Positions 36,204 through 46,400 of a stretch of 64,000 bases of DNA are shown piece after piece. Position 1 is the first letter of the stretch. Each line of letters begins with the position of its first letter. The position numbers and the translations under genes are program-made. This DNA comes from JAIBBG01 sp040381475 (GTDB lineage: Bacteria > Bacteroidota > Bacteroidia > Flavobacteriales_D > Sanyastnellaceae): assembly GCA_040381475.1 (NCBI GenBank), contig JBEIHH010000004.1:35275-99274 (forward strand), written 5' to 3'. Below the pieces are notes generated by a model. That model was not told the DNA's origin. It made no database searches and saw only the letters and a list, made by a program, of their open reading frames with translations.

Positions 36204-38860
36204 TTATTCGAGTCATTACACTGATTCTTTTCTTTTTCTTTTTTGGGTTTATATCCCATGCTCAGAGTGATGTTAAAATCACCCTTAAATTAGAGGATGC
36301 CTCATTGGCCAAAGCACTTAAGGAGCTTCATGCAAAATATGACCTGAGTTTTGCCTTTGATAGTTACGAGTTATCCCGAATATCAGGTTCATGGAATTTT
36401 CAAAATCAACCGTTGTCTCTGGTTCTTGAAACCTTGCTTCAGCCATTTGATCTTGAGTATAAATTAACAGGATCTACTTATATCATTTTTCCTGCGGAAA
36501 AAACGGAGGTTGTTAGGAGCCTGAAAGTTGAATTGAATGAAGTGTTTCAGGGTGAAGTGCGTGATGTGAATTCCGGTGAACTTCTGCCTTTTGCAGTTCT
36601 GGTCTGGCAAATCGAAGGGAGAAGTTTTAATACCAATGCCGACGGAAAATTTATTTATCAGGGTGCTATAAACCCGATGGATTCTCTGCTTGTTTTTTTT
36701 GTCGGATATGAGGCGTTGACCATTCCGGCTGAGGACCTGGATGCCTCAGGGCATACCAAAATCTTTCTATCGCCCCTGAAATATTATCTTTCAACTGTTA
36801 CGGTTACAGCGCGTCAAACCTCGGGCATAACAACAGATGTTTCCACCCCGGCATTTATAATTAACCCAGGTGAATTTCTGTCGAGATATGGACTTGGCGA
36901 ACCCGATATTTTCAGAACTGCCCAATTACTGCCAGGTGTATCTGCAACAATTGAATCAAACAACGGATTGTTTTTAAGGGGAAGTAATTCTGATCAGACC
37001 ATGATTACACTGGATGGATTTACCATCTATCATATGGATCATTTATTCGGCACGTTTTCCGCAATCAATGCCAATGCAGTCAAAGCGATGAAACTCTCAG
37101 CGAGTGCGCTTGATGCCCGACTTGGAGGACGAGCTGCCGGGGTGCTTGAAGTCATTGGTAAGGAGGGTGACAACAAGAAGTCGGCCTTGAAGATTGATCT
37201 CGGAACTATTTCAATTGGAGCTGCATTTGAATCGCCGCTCGATAGCGCGGGAAAGGCTACCTTGTTTATGTGTGCAAGACGATCTATAACCGATGGAATT
37301 TACTCCTCGCCATACCAAAAGCTGTTCAACACTATTTATGATGGCGCCATCGTTTCAGACAACAGCCAGACAAATACTTTCGAAGGCGCCGTCGGGCCCG
37401 ACTTCTACTTTCAGGATGCCAATGTGAAACTGACTTGGAGGCCATCGTTTCGCGATGCAATCAACGTGAGTCTTTACGCGTCACGTGACCAGCTCTTCGT
37501 CCAGTATGCAGATACTTTTGCGAATGAAACTGTCAACGCAATCGACGTTTTTTACAATGATGAAAGCACCAAAAGAAATCAGGGTGCTTCTTTCAGGTGG
37601 ATTCACGATGTTGATCAACGATGGCAATCTACTTTTCTCTTAGCTGCTTCAAAATTTGACGGACAGTCTTTTTCTTCAGATTCAATTTATGAACCGCTGT
37701 TCGATTTGTCTACAGGGCAATTCAGCTCAGAGCAAAGAAATCTGGGTGATATCATTGGTAGATTAGAGCTTACGGGATCTTATAGAAGAAATAAAATTGT
37801 TACCGGTGTTGTAGCGAACAGAATGTTGACTGAAGAGAAATTGAATATTGATGGCGTCATCAACGATCTTGAAAAAAACATTGCTGTTGTTACAACATTT
37901 TTTGCTGAAGATACTTGGAGCATCATACCCGGGGTACAACTTGTCGGTGGTATCAGATCCAACTATTTTGACGCAGACAAGCGCCTCTATTTTGAGCCGC
38001 GACTCCGCTTAGCCTGGCAGATGTCAGATCAGTACAACCTCCATTTAGGCTTTGGAAGAAACGCTCAGTTTATTCAGAGAGTGCAAATACAAAATCTTTA
38101 TCTGAACAGGCCGGATATCTGGGAAATCGGAATTAAAGGAGAGTCGAATGTGCTTACTTCTGATCAGTTGAATGCTGGTGTGACGATGAAGCTGAATGGC
38201 CTTACTGTTCAGGCGGAATGTTACAAAAAGTGGAATCAGGGCGTTGCTTTTTCTCCTGGTCCATTGGCCGATCCGGTAGTCGCAGGCACAAAATTGCCAC
38301 AGGTGTTAAACGGAACGGGTACTTCCGCTGGTCTTGATATTCTTGTGGATTATTTCAAAGGCAGGCATCATGCAATTATTGGATACTCGCTGTTAAAAGC
38401 AGTATCGTCATGGAGTGAAATTTCAGCAGATCCAATTTCGGAATTCTTCGAACAGCGGCATGAATTGAAAACTGCCTACGAATTCAGATCAGCGAGTTGG
38501 TTCTGCTCCATTTCATGGGTTTATGGCAGTGGAAGGCCTTATACTCGTTATGTGGGAGATTTGACCTACGAATTACCTAACGGCCAAATCAGAAAACTTC
38601 CATATTTCAGTGATATCAACAGCTCGAGATTGCCTTCTTATCATCGTCTTGATGTTGCGGTTGCAAAGCAGTGGATGATTCGTGGCACTGAGATGACCGT
38701 GTCTGCAGCGGTGTATAATTTATACAACCGTGAGAACGTTCGCGATTATCAATACCGCACAATCCGGACATCAATGAATCATAACGATTATGTTGCAGGA
38801 GTTAAGCCTATCAACATGATCGGTTTTTTACCTACCATCAATTTGAGTTTCAGATTGTGA
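36200..38860 (+). CDS. TonB-dependent receptor with N-terminal STN signalling domain
   Basis: 886 residues. A signal peptide ends near ISHAQ. An STN domain follows (residues ~22-100: VKITLKLEDASLAKALKELHAKYDL is its start), then a carboxypeptidase-regulatory-like domain (~110-195), plug (~200-320, with GEPDIFRTAQLLPGVSATIESNNG) and a barrel of about 22 strands ending ISFL-like INLSFRL. The layout is of FecA-type receptors that both import a ligand and signal. A DUF4249 lipoprotein is encoded directly after it, a common partner. The ligand is unknown; neither a SusD gene nor polysaccharide enzymes are near. Confidence 0.9.
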   Translation: MIIRVITLILFFFFFGFISHAQSDVKITLKLEDASLAKALKELHAKYDLSFAFDSYELSRISGSWNFQNQPLSLVLETLLQPFDLEYKLTGSTYIIFPAEKTEVVRSLKVELNEVFQGEVRDVNSGELLPFAVLVWQIEGRSFNTNADGKFIYQGAINPMDSLLVFFVGYEALTIPAEDLDASGHTKIFLSPLKYYLSTVTVTARQTSGITTDVSTPAFIINPGEFLSRYGLGEPDIFRTAQLLPGVSATIESNNGLFLRGSNSDQTMITLDGFTIYHMDHLFGTFSAINANAVKAMKLSASALDARLGGRAAGVLEVIGKEGDNKKSALKIDLGTISIGAAFESPLDSAGKATLFMCARRSITDGIYSSPYQKLFNTIYDGAIVSDNSQTNTFEGAVGPDFYFQDANVKLTWRPSFRDAINVSLYASRDQLFVQYADTFANETVNAIDVFYNDESTKRNQGASFRWIHDVDQRWQSTFLLAASKFDGQSFSSDSIYEPLFDLSTGQFSSEQRNLGDIIGRLELTGSYRRNKIVTGVVANRMLTEEKLNIDGVINDLEKNIAVVTTFFAEDTWSIIPGVQLVGGIRSNYFDADKRLYFEPRLRLAWQMSDQYNLHLGFGRNAQFIQRVQIQNLYLNRPDIWEIGIKGESNVLTSDQLNAGVTMKLNGLTVQAECYKKWNQGVAFSPGPLADPVVAGTKLPQVLNGTGTSAGLDILVDYFKGRHHAIIGYSLLKAVSSWSEISADPISEFFEQRHELKTAYEFRSASWFCSISWVYGSGRPYTRYVGDLTYELPNGQIRKLPYFSDINSSRLPSYHRLDVAVAKQWMIRGTEMTVSAAVYNLYNRENVRDYQYRTIRTSMNHNDYVAGVKPINMIGFLPTINLSFRL

Positions 38861-39612
38861 AACCTATACTCACATATACACTTCTTTTTGCGTTGGTGGC
38901 GTGCAGTCCGTCATCGGAGGATAGGGATAGCACTTACGAGCCTGTCCTTTTTGCTTCAATTACCGGGGGCGAAGCAGTTGACAATGTTCAGCTTCTCTTT
39001 GCCGGTGCCTATCCCCACTCGAATACATCCTCTGCTCGCATCTTCATAAGTAAAAACGATGAGCCTGAAATTGAATTGACGCGAACGGGAAATGAGTTTT
39101 TTGATCCCGGACAACAAGTAGTTGAGTTCGGGTCAAACTACAAATTCAGAGTGCTTTTAAACGACGGTGATGAAATGTTAGCCACTGCCATCGTACCCTC
39201 TGAAATTGCATTAATAAGCGCCAGTTCAGAGGTTGTTTCCGTAAGCGCCCCCGGAACTGTTGCAAGTATACTTTCATGGACCTCTCTTGGCGGAAATTAC
39301 GCCTATGCTCTGAAATTGGAATGTTTGGAACTTAGTCCTGTTCTCATCGGAGATGGGTACGGACAGTTTGAAAACCGCAATGGTTTGTCTCAGCTTCAAT
39401 CCCAGCTTTTATTGCTGAAGGATGATTTCAAGTATTACGGACAGCACCGACTAACTGTTTATGCTTTTGACAAGAGTCTGGAAGAGCTTTATTTTTTCGA
39501 CCCATCCGACATCAGGGGTCTTCTGCGCAATGCCCCGGACAATGTGACGGGTGGTGGCGGTTTTGTTACCGGATTGTCCAATTTTGTTGTGGATATTCAA
39601 ATCAACGAATAA
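38857..39612 (+). CDS. DUF4249 family lipoprotein
   Basis: 251 residues from a GTG start that overlaps the receptor stop (GTGA). Lipoprotein signal: LLFALVAC. The rest is a beta-rich protein with VLFASITGGEAVDNVQLLFAGAY and RIFISKNDEPEIELTR, the arrangement of the DUF4249 family that is encoded after TonB-dependent receptors in Bacteroidota. It may act as a surface lid for the receptor (an inference by analogy with SusD). Usually these proteins are longer (about 280-400 residues), so this is a short member. Confidence 0.75.
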   Translation: MKPILTYTLLFALVACSPSSEDRDSTYEPVLFASITGGEAVDNVQLLFAGAYPHSNTSSARIFISKNDEPEIELTRTGNEFFDPGQQVVEFGSNYKFRVLLNDGDEMLATAIVPSEIALISASSEVVSVSAPGTVASILSWTSLGGNYAYALKLECLELSPVLIGDGYGQFENRNGLSQLQSQLLLLKDDFKYYGQHRLTVYAFDKSLEELYFFDPSDIRGLLRNAPDNVTGGGGFVTGLSNFVVDIQINE

Positions 39613-39668
39613 TTAACATCTTCATGGTAGGGTTATCCACATTTACCGTGTAGAATTAACCGGATATC

Positions 39669-40505
39669 ATGAAGAGATCTGTGAAAGAGATGGATAAGAT
39701 CAATAAAATACTGAAAAGCTGGGAACCTCCTTTTGATAAAGCAAACGATGAGGCATGGGTTGATTTGCAGCCAAAACTCAGCCAATCTAAGAAAGGCAAA
39801 GTGTTGCGTTTTAGCTGGAAGCCAATTGTGTCGGTTGCTGCTGCTGCTGCTGTTATCGTGATGATCGTGATGGTCTGGCCGAAAAGCAGGCTCATCCTGA
39901 GGGAAACAAAGGTTGCCCAGACAGAAGTAATTACCCTGCCTGATGGCTCGGTCATGACGCTCAACGCATCTTCCTCTGTGTCGTTCAGCGAAGACTGGTC
40001 CAAAGAACGCACACTTATACTGGATGGCCAGGCCTTTTTCAATGTTAACAAGGGCAGTAAGTTTTCGGTAGTTTCTGAAAATGGGGTAGTTGAAGTATTG
40101 GGTACTTCTTTTGACGTTTTCGCTCGTGGCGACAAATTCAGGGTGGCATGTTATACCGGCAAAGTGAAGGTTACTTCAGGAGAAAGCAAAATAGAACTCA
40201 CACCGGGAAGTACTGCGGAACGAAAAGGAAAGGCGCTTTTTTTCAGTACATTTAATCTGGCAGATGCCAGTTGGCTCACCGGTGAATTTATTTATAACGA
40301 GGAGCCTCTGATGAATGTCATGGATGAACTTAGTCGTCAGTTCAATGTCAAAATTATATTCCCGGATTTGTCTGGAAGGCTTTATTCAGGAAGATTCAGC
40401 AATAAGGATTTGAATGAGGCTCTGGAGCTGGTGTGCCTTCCGATGGGTTTGACATTTGAAATACAGGGTGGTAGCGCTGTATTGATCACTGATCCGATCC
40501 GCTAG
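39669..40505 (+). CDS. FecR-family anti-sigma factor
   Basis: 278 residues. An N-terminal cytosolic part (~55 residues) is followed by one transmembrane helix (VSVAAAAAVIVMIVMVW, with a run of GCT alanine codons), then a FecR periplasmic domain with ITLPDGSVMTLNASSSVSF and EVLGTSFDVFA, and a C-terminal DUF4974-like domain (LMNVMDELSRQFNVKIIFPD). It should hold the sigma factor of 35670 until the receptor signals. It is the last gene, separated from the sigma gene by the receptor and DUF4249, whereas FecR genes usually sit between sigma factor and receptor. Confidence 0.9.
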   Translation: MKRSVKEMDKINKILKSWEPPFDKANDEAWVDLQPKLSQSKKGKVLRFSWKPIVSVAAAAAVIVMIVMVWPKSRLILRETKVAQTEVITLPDGSVMTLNASSSVSFSEDWSKERTLILDGQAFFNVNKGSKFSVVSENGVVEVLGTSFDVFARGDKFRVACYTGKVKVTSGESKIELTPGSTAERKGKALFFSTFNLADASWLTGEFIYNEEPLMNVMDELSRQFNVKIIFPDLSGRLYSGRFSNKDLNEALELVCLPMGLTFEIQGGSAVLITDPIR

Positions 40506-40764
40506 CTTGTCAAGATTACGACAAAAAATAGTTAAAATTTATGTTTGAAGCAACATTTCAGAAGATAAAGTGTTCTCACATTTGAAACGCAAGGAAATTT
40601 TGAGGTAAGTCTGACCAAGCACTTACACATGAAAGAATAAGTAACACACAGTTGAGTCGTCGTTCTTGGCGCCTCAAATAGTATAGTTAGTTTTAGTTAA
40701 GGTTTAGAATTATGGCTGGAAACGTCCAGCCATGATTTTTTTTTGTAATCCATAGTTGTTCTGA
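40506..40764 (+). other. Non-coding leader with alternative hairpins before the QueA paralogue
   Basis: 259 bp without a credible open frame. It contains a -7-like TATGTTTG (40540-40547), a hairpin GTAAGT/ACTTAC (40605-40610 and 40621-40626), and two competing upstream partners, TTGAG at 40600-40604 and at 40652-40656, for a single CTCAA (40673-40677). An intrinsic terminator (40712-40744) ends only 20 nt before the QueA-like start. This fits an attenuator or a short RNA gene. I do not recognise a known riboswitch. Confidence 0.4.
40712..40744 (+). terminator. Intrinsic terminator in the leader of the QueA paralogue
   Basis: ATGGCTGG (40712-40719) and CCAGCCAT (40726-40733) form a perfect 8-bp stem with a 6-nt loop, followed by GA and nine T (40736-40744). 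The next start codon is at 40765. It is 207 bp after the FecR stop, far for a simple gene-end terminator. Confidence 0.8.
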
Positions 40765-41994
40765 ATGACACCGCGAGAAATACCCATCGATATTTATAAT
40801 TACGAATTACCTGATGAAAAAATTGCCAGGTTTCCTGCGGCTGTCCGCGATGAATCTAAATTGCTCATATACGGGCAAGGGCAAATCAATCATTGCCGTT
40901 TTCATGACTTACCACAATTACTTCATGCTGGCGATAGTATTATTCTAAATGATACCCGGGTCATTCCTGCCAGACTGATGTTCAGGAAGCCTACCGGCGG
41001 ACAAATAGAGGTGTTCTGCCTTGAGCCTCTCGATAAAAGCCATCAGGATGCTATGTCGGCTCAAGGCGAAACAATCTGGAAATGCCTCGTGGGTGGGGCG
41101 AAGAAATGGAAAGCTGAAGGTAAACTAGAACTTGAGTTGAAAATCCGTGATTATTCGGTTCTTGTGTTATGTGAAAGGATCGGACAAGGTGAGGATTGTT
41201 TTCTGATACGTTTCAGTTGGTCACCATCTCAATTTACATTTTCAGAAATTCTGGATCACGCTGGCCAGATTCCATTACCCCCTTATTTTAATCGACATGC
41301 TGAAGAGGAAGATATCAGACGTTACCAAACAGTGTTTGCAAGGTATGAGGGTTCGGTAGCGGCGCCAACAGCAGCGCTGCACTTTACACCGAGAACATTT
41401 CATGACCTGAAAGAGAGATCAGTTGAGGTCGGATATCTGACATTACACGTCGGTGCCGGTACTTTTAAGCCTGTAGTTTCTGAAAATCTGGGCGGACACG
41501 CAATGCATGGTGAGTTTTTTTCTGTGCCGGTTTCGCTCCTGCGTAAGCTGGCTTCCGCCAATAAGGGAAGAACCATCGTGGTAGGAACAACTACGCTCCG
41601 CACTGTGGAGTCACTCTATTGGATCGGTTGTTTGCTCAGGCATGGAAAGCTCTCAGCAGATCAGGATTTGCTTTCGCTAGGTCAATGGGATGCATATGAT
41701 TCTCAGGAAGAATGCTCCCTGAAAGAATCAATGAACACCATCATCAATTATTGTGAGCAGCGTCAATTGTCCGAGTTTAGTGCTTCTACAAGCATCATGA
41801 TTGCCCCGGGGTTCAAATTCAAGGTGGCTGATGCGCTCATTACCAATTTTCATATGCCTAAAAGCACTTTGATGGTGCTCGTATCTGCATTTATCGGTGA
41901 TGATTGGAAAAGCGTTTATCACTATGCCTTGGACCATGATTTCAGATTCCTGAGTTATGGTGACAGCTCCATTTTATTCAGAAATCAAGCCTGA
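40765..41994 (+). CDS. Long QueA-like SAM:tRNA ribosyltransferase-isomerase paralogue
   Basis: 409 residues, about 60 more than canonical QueA. Family motifs are intact: YNYELPDEKIARFPA, LNDTRVIPARL, PPYFNRHAEEEDIRRYQTVFA, GSVAAPTAALHF (canonical has G for the second A), TLHVGAGTFKPV, HAMHGEFF, VGTTTLRTVE, TNFHMPKSTLMVLVSAF and FLSYGDSS. The extra residues form an insert after the VGTTTLRTVESL motif (~275-335). QueA makes epoxyqueuosine from preQ1-tRNA; whether this copy does so is open because a canonical queA is at 55660. Leader with terminator upstream; convergent with the permease gene. Confidence 0.85.
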   Translation: MTPREIPIDIYNYELPDEKIARFPAAVRDESKLLIYGQGQINHCRFHDLPQLLHAGDSIILNDTRVIPARLMFRKPTGGQIEVFCLEPLDKSHQDAMSAQGETIWKCLVGGAKKWKAEGKLELELKIRDYSVLVLCERIGQGEDCFLIRFSWSPSQFTFSEILDHAGQIPLPPYFNRHAEEEDIRRYQTVFARYEGSVAAPTAALHFTPRTFHDLKERSVEVGYLTLHVGAGTFKPVVSENLGGHAMHGEFFSVPVSLLRKLASANKGRTIVVGTTTLRTVESLYWIGCLLRHGKLSADQDLLSLGQWDAYDSQEECSLKESMNTIINYCEQRQLSEFSASTSIMIAPGFKFKVADALITNFHMPKSTLMVLVSAFIGDDWKSVYHYALDHDFRFLSYGDSSILFRNQA

Positions 41995-42011
41995 GTGCTG
42001 ATACCATTCTT

Positions 42012-43259
42012 CTATTTGGATCGCATGGCGTCAACCGGATTAAGCCGCGCTGCTTTCATCGCCGGAACAATACCCGCTATAAGTCCAACAACTATTGAAA
42101 TCGTCAGACCGCCAATTATTCTGGCCAGAGGAAGCATAAATTCAAATTCAATGACTGCGCTGAGTATAGACACAACCATCCAAACCAGCAACAGCCCAAT
42201 GGCACCGCCAATAAGTGAAAGGGCAACGGATTCGAAAAGGAATTGTGTCAGAATAAAATAATTCTTCGCACCCAGCGCTTTTTGAATTCCAATGATATTC
42301 GTGCGTTCAGCCACGGAAACAAACATGATATTGGCTATGCTGAAGGCACCCACCAATATGGCAAAGATTCCGATTACTACCCCGACTATATTAAAAACAG
42401 AAATGATGCTGTCGACAATTTCATTGATCATCGAGGCCTCAATAATTGAAAAATCATTCTCTGATTTCGGCTTTATTCCCCGAACTTCTCTGAAAACTGA
42501 AATCACTTCATCCCGCATCTCTTTGTTGGTGACACCTTCTTTGGCTTTGACCGTGATATTCGCGTCTTCTGTTCCGGCGGGTATCAGCCGGGTTGCAAAT
42601 TCAACCGGAAGCATAACAACCAGATCGAAACCTTTTCCAAAAAGTGATGTTCCTTCCTTTTTAAAAACTCCAATCACAATGACCTTCAGTCCTCCTACGG
42701 TCATCTCCTGACCTAGTGCGTTGCCGTCACCGAACAATTGCTCTTTTACTATCTGTCCTATAATCGCGTAGTTCTTGCCCGTTTCGCATTCGACCTGAGT
42801 AAAATATCGTCCTTCGGACAAATTGATCGCTATGGTGTTGCGATATTGATAGCTAACGCCCGACGCATAAGCTGTTTTCAGAAAGTTGTTTCCGCGTTCT
42901 GCTGTGGCAGCAGTTGATACCGAGTATGAAACTGCAGCAGCCTGTTCTAGACTCTTTTCCAGTTTTTCCATGTCGCGCAGATTAGGGGGTCTGCGACGCA
43001 TGTATTTCCACCAGGCATAATCTTTATCGCCATCTTCCGGACCCATTGGCCATTTCTGAACGAACAGAACATCAGAGCCAATCATATCGAAACTCGATTT
43101 CATGTCGGCCTCTAGACTATCAACTACGCTCAAAACGAAAATGATCGAAAATATCCCTATGGTCACGCCAAGAAGCGATAGCATGGTACGCAATTTATTC
43201 GTTACCAGCGCCTGCCAGGCAAATGAAAAACTTTCCAATATGAGCCGGAATATCATCAC
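42012..43259 (-). CDS. MacB/FtsX-family ABC transporter permease
   Basis: 415 residues. An N-terminal transmembrane helix (NKLRTMLSLLGVTIGIFSIIFV) is followed by a MacB-type periplasmic core domain (~55-270) and three C-terminal helices with the FtsX signature (FAILVGAFSIANIMFVSVAERTNIIGIQKALGA and VVSILSAVI). Such proteins pair with an ATPase to power export or envelope work from the inner membrane; no ATPase gene is next to it, so it acts with a subunit encoded elsewhere. The gene is convergent with the QueA paralogue (17-bp gap). Confidence 0.9.
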   Translation of the reverse strand: MMIFRLILESFSFAWQALVTNKLRTMLSLLGVTIGIFSIIFVLSVVDSLEADMKSSFDMIGSDVLFVQKWPMGPEDGDKDYAWWKYMRRRPPNLRDMEKLEKSLEQAAAVSYSVSTAATAERGNNFLKTAYASGVSYQYRNTIAINLSEGRYFTQVECETGKNYAIIGQIVKEQLFGDGNALGQEMTVGGLKVIVIGVFKKEGTSLFGKGFDLVVMLPVEFATRLIPAGTEDANITVKAKEGVTNKEMRDEVISVFREVRGIKPKSENDFSIIEASMINEIVDSIISVFNIVGVVIGIFAILVGAFSIANIMFVSVAERTNIIGIQKALGAKNYFILTQFLFESVALSLIGGAIGLLLVWMVVSILSAVIEFEFMLPLARIIGGLTISIVVGLIAGIVPAMKAARLNPVDAMRSK

Positions 43260-43479
43260 GATGCGAATCTATTCCTTTCTGATGATTTCTTTCTGTGTTT
43301 ATGATGAGTGGTGTCGTGTCCCAATTATCGGTGAAATTTCATGACCGTTTTTACGTTCTACAGGGCTTTTGAAGGCTTTTCATGATCACATGTCCTTTTT
43401 TGCCGAAATTTCATGAATGGACTGAATGCTGAATAAAACCCGCTGCTGCTGAATCTTATCGATTTTTGCGCCCGCTGCT

Positions 43480-46400
43480 ATGCCCTGTTTTCGCCACATC
43501 ACAATTTCGTGTATCACTGCCATTTTGGTGACATTTTTTTGTCTGCCAAATGCCCGGGGTCAGGTTTCCAATATTCGGATCAAGCGCTTGCCCGTGAGTC
43601 AGGATTCCATGCTACTTGATTCACTCGGCATCATACCTGGTGAATTGGTGGTGTTATCTCTTGATGATACGCTCAAGGCATCCGATTACTCCCTGAACCC
43701 GACGGCTACGAAGATCCATCTGAATAAATTGCCCGATTCGGACTCGCTGACCGTTATCTACCGTGTAATGCCTTTCGATATTACTAAGGACTTCAGCCAC
43801 AAGCCTGTTTCTCTTATTACTAAAAAATATCAAACTTCCCTTGGCAATTATGTCATCGGCAACAAAGGCCCGGCGGAATCTTTATTGGACGACAGGAGCC
43901 TGAATAAAAGCGGTTCTGTCTCAAGGGGAATTTTGTTTGGCAACAATCAAAACTTATCCGTGAATTCTACCTTGAATCTGCAACTGAGTGGAAAAATCAC
44001 CGACAGATTCAGTATTCTGGCATCGGTTTCTGATGATAATATTCCAATTCAGCCGGATGGAAACACACAACAATTACAGGATTTCGATCAGGTCTTTATT
44101 CAACTCTTCGATGACAAAATGAAAATCATTGCAGGTGATTTTCAGCTCAAAAGACCATCTGGATATTTCATGAATTATTTTAAACGCGCGCAGGGTGCAT
44201 ATTTCAATAGTGTTACAAACCCGGGCACAAATGGTGGAAAGAAATTGAAAGTGGAAGCCTCCGCTGCTATATCTAAAGGCAGATTCGCACGAAATGTTAT
44301 TCAGGGAGTTGAGGGCAATCAGGGACCATACCGACTTACCGGTGCCGACAATGAACTTTTTATCATAGTTCTTTCTGGAACTGAGATGGTCTACATAGAT
44401 GGACGATTGCTGGAACGCGGTCTCGACAAAGATTATGTGATTGATTACAATGCCGCAGAAATTGTGTTTACACCAAAACAGTTCATTACAAAGGACAGAA
44501 GAATCAACGTTGAATTTCAGTATTCCGAAAGAAGATATGCAAGACCCATGCTTCAGTCTTCCGTTGAATATTCGACATCCACAAGTCAGATTTTCTTCAA
44601 TTTTTATTCTGAAAATGATGCAAAAAATCAACCACTTCAGCAAGATCTCGATGCTGAAGACAAGGCTATTCTCGGTGCAGCTGGCGACAGTTTCCTGTCT
44701 TCTGTTCGCAGCGGTATTGACTCTGTACGATACAACAATACGCAAGTATTGTATGCCCTCACAGATAGTCTCGGTTTCGATTCGGTATTTGTTTTTTCTC
44801 AGGATTCAGCATTTGCAAGATACCGTGTGATTTTTTCTTTCGTGGGCTTGGGCAATGGCGATTATGTGGAAGATGGGTTTACTGCAAATGGAAAAAAATA
44901 TAAGTGGGTGGCGCCGCAGGAAGGAGCCAATGGTTTTATTCGACAAGGTAATTACGCTCCATTGGTGCTTCTGGCTGCGCCTAAAAAAAGTCAAATGATT
45001 TCGACCGGAGGTCATTTGAAATTTGGATCAAAGGAACGATCATTCTTGCGGGCAGAGGGCGCAATGTCTGTGCGCGACCTCAATACATTCTCGAATGTCG
45101 ATTCGGGAGACGATGTTGGATTTGCTGCACGCATTTCATATAAATGGGAAAACCTGACAAATTCCGGACAAGCCACAAGAAAAGTAACAGCAGTTTATGA
45201 GGCGGATTATGAATACACAGGACAATACTTTGCACAGATCGAACGATTCCGTGAAGTCGAGTTTAACAGGAATTGGAACGCTCAGGTTTTGAATCTGAAT
45301 GCAGATCAGCATATTTTGTCAGCCGGTGCAATACTTAGGAAGGAAGCCTATGGCTCAGTTGGCCTGGGAGGTGAGTCGTTTTTTATTGCCAACAGCTACA
45401 AAGGATATAAGGCTAAAGTGAATACTGCTATCAACACACCAAAAAAGTTTGTAGCCAACATCAATGCTTCAGCACTAAGTACATCAGGACAGTTACGTTC
45501 TCAATTCATAAGGCACAGGGCAACTATTTCGCGTGAGTTTGGTATGCTCAAGGTGTATTATCGGGACGAACACGAACACAATTTGTTTTATGTGTCAGGT
45601 ACCGATTCGCTTAGTGTTGCTTCATACCAGTTTTATGATTGGGAAGCTGGATTTGGAACTTCCGACACTTCCAATAAATCGATACAATTTTTTTATCGGG
45701 ATAGAATTGACAAAAAACCGATGGACCTGAATCTGGCGGGCGCAGCCCGCGCAGATCAGTACGGTGTCAATTCTATTATCAAAGGCAAAAGCGGTAACAG
45801 ATTGAGTTTTTCATTGAGTAACCGAAGGTTGCGCGTGATCGACCCTGAACTTTTTACTCAATCACCGGAGAATACTTTGCTTTCGAGATTGGAATATGCT
45901 TTCAAGGTGAAAAGTGGTTTTATTCAGTCATCTACTTTTTATGAAATCGGTTCAGGATTGGAGCAACGCAGAGAATTTATTTATCTCGAAGTGCCGGCCG
46001 GACAGGGTGTTTATATCTGGAATGATTACAACTCAAATGGCGTAAAAGAGTTGAATGAGTTTGAGGTCAGCCAGTTTTCTTATGAAGCCAACTACATCAG
46101 ATCATCAGTACAATCCAACGATTACCTGAAGACATATACAAATCAATTCAATCAGACCATCAGTCTTTATCCTTCAAGGATACTTAAAAAAGATAAAGTG
46201 CTGCACCGTTTCGTTGGAAGGTTTTCTTCTACAACTACTTTCCGCGCTGACAGAAAGACAACGAGCGAAAAGGATGAAGAAAGGTTTAATCCTTTTGTTT
46301 CTTCCATTGCAGACACATCATTACTCAGTGTTAACGGGCTTTTCAGAAACGCGTTGTTCTTCAATAAGTCAAATCCGACGTTTGGCATGGATTATACCTA

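Noticed and set aside
39835..39855. GCT alanine-codon run in the FecR gene
   Set aside because: It lies in the transmembrane helix, is short, and gives no frameshift; a slippage role is possible but unsupported.
40506..40764. preQ1 riboswitch before the QueA paralogue
   Set aside because: The conserved short hairpin and A-rich tail of class I preQ1 aptamers are not present; only generic hairpins and a terminator were found.
44074..44745. 223-residue minus-strand frame
   Set aside because: Antisense shadow inside the 1163-residue gene; composition is not protein-like.
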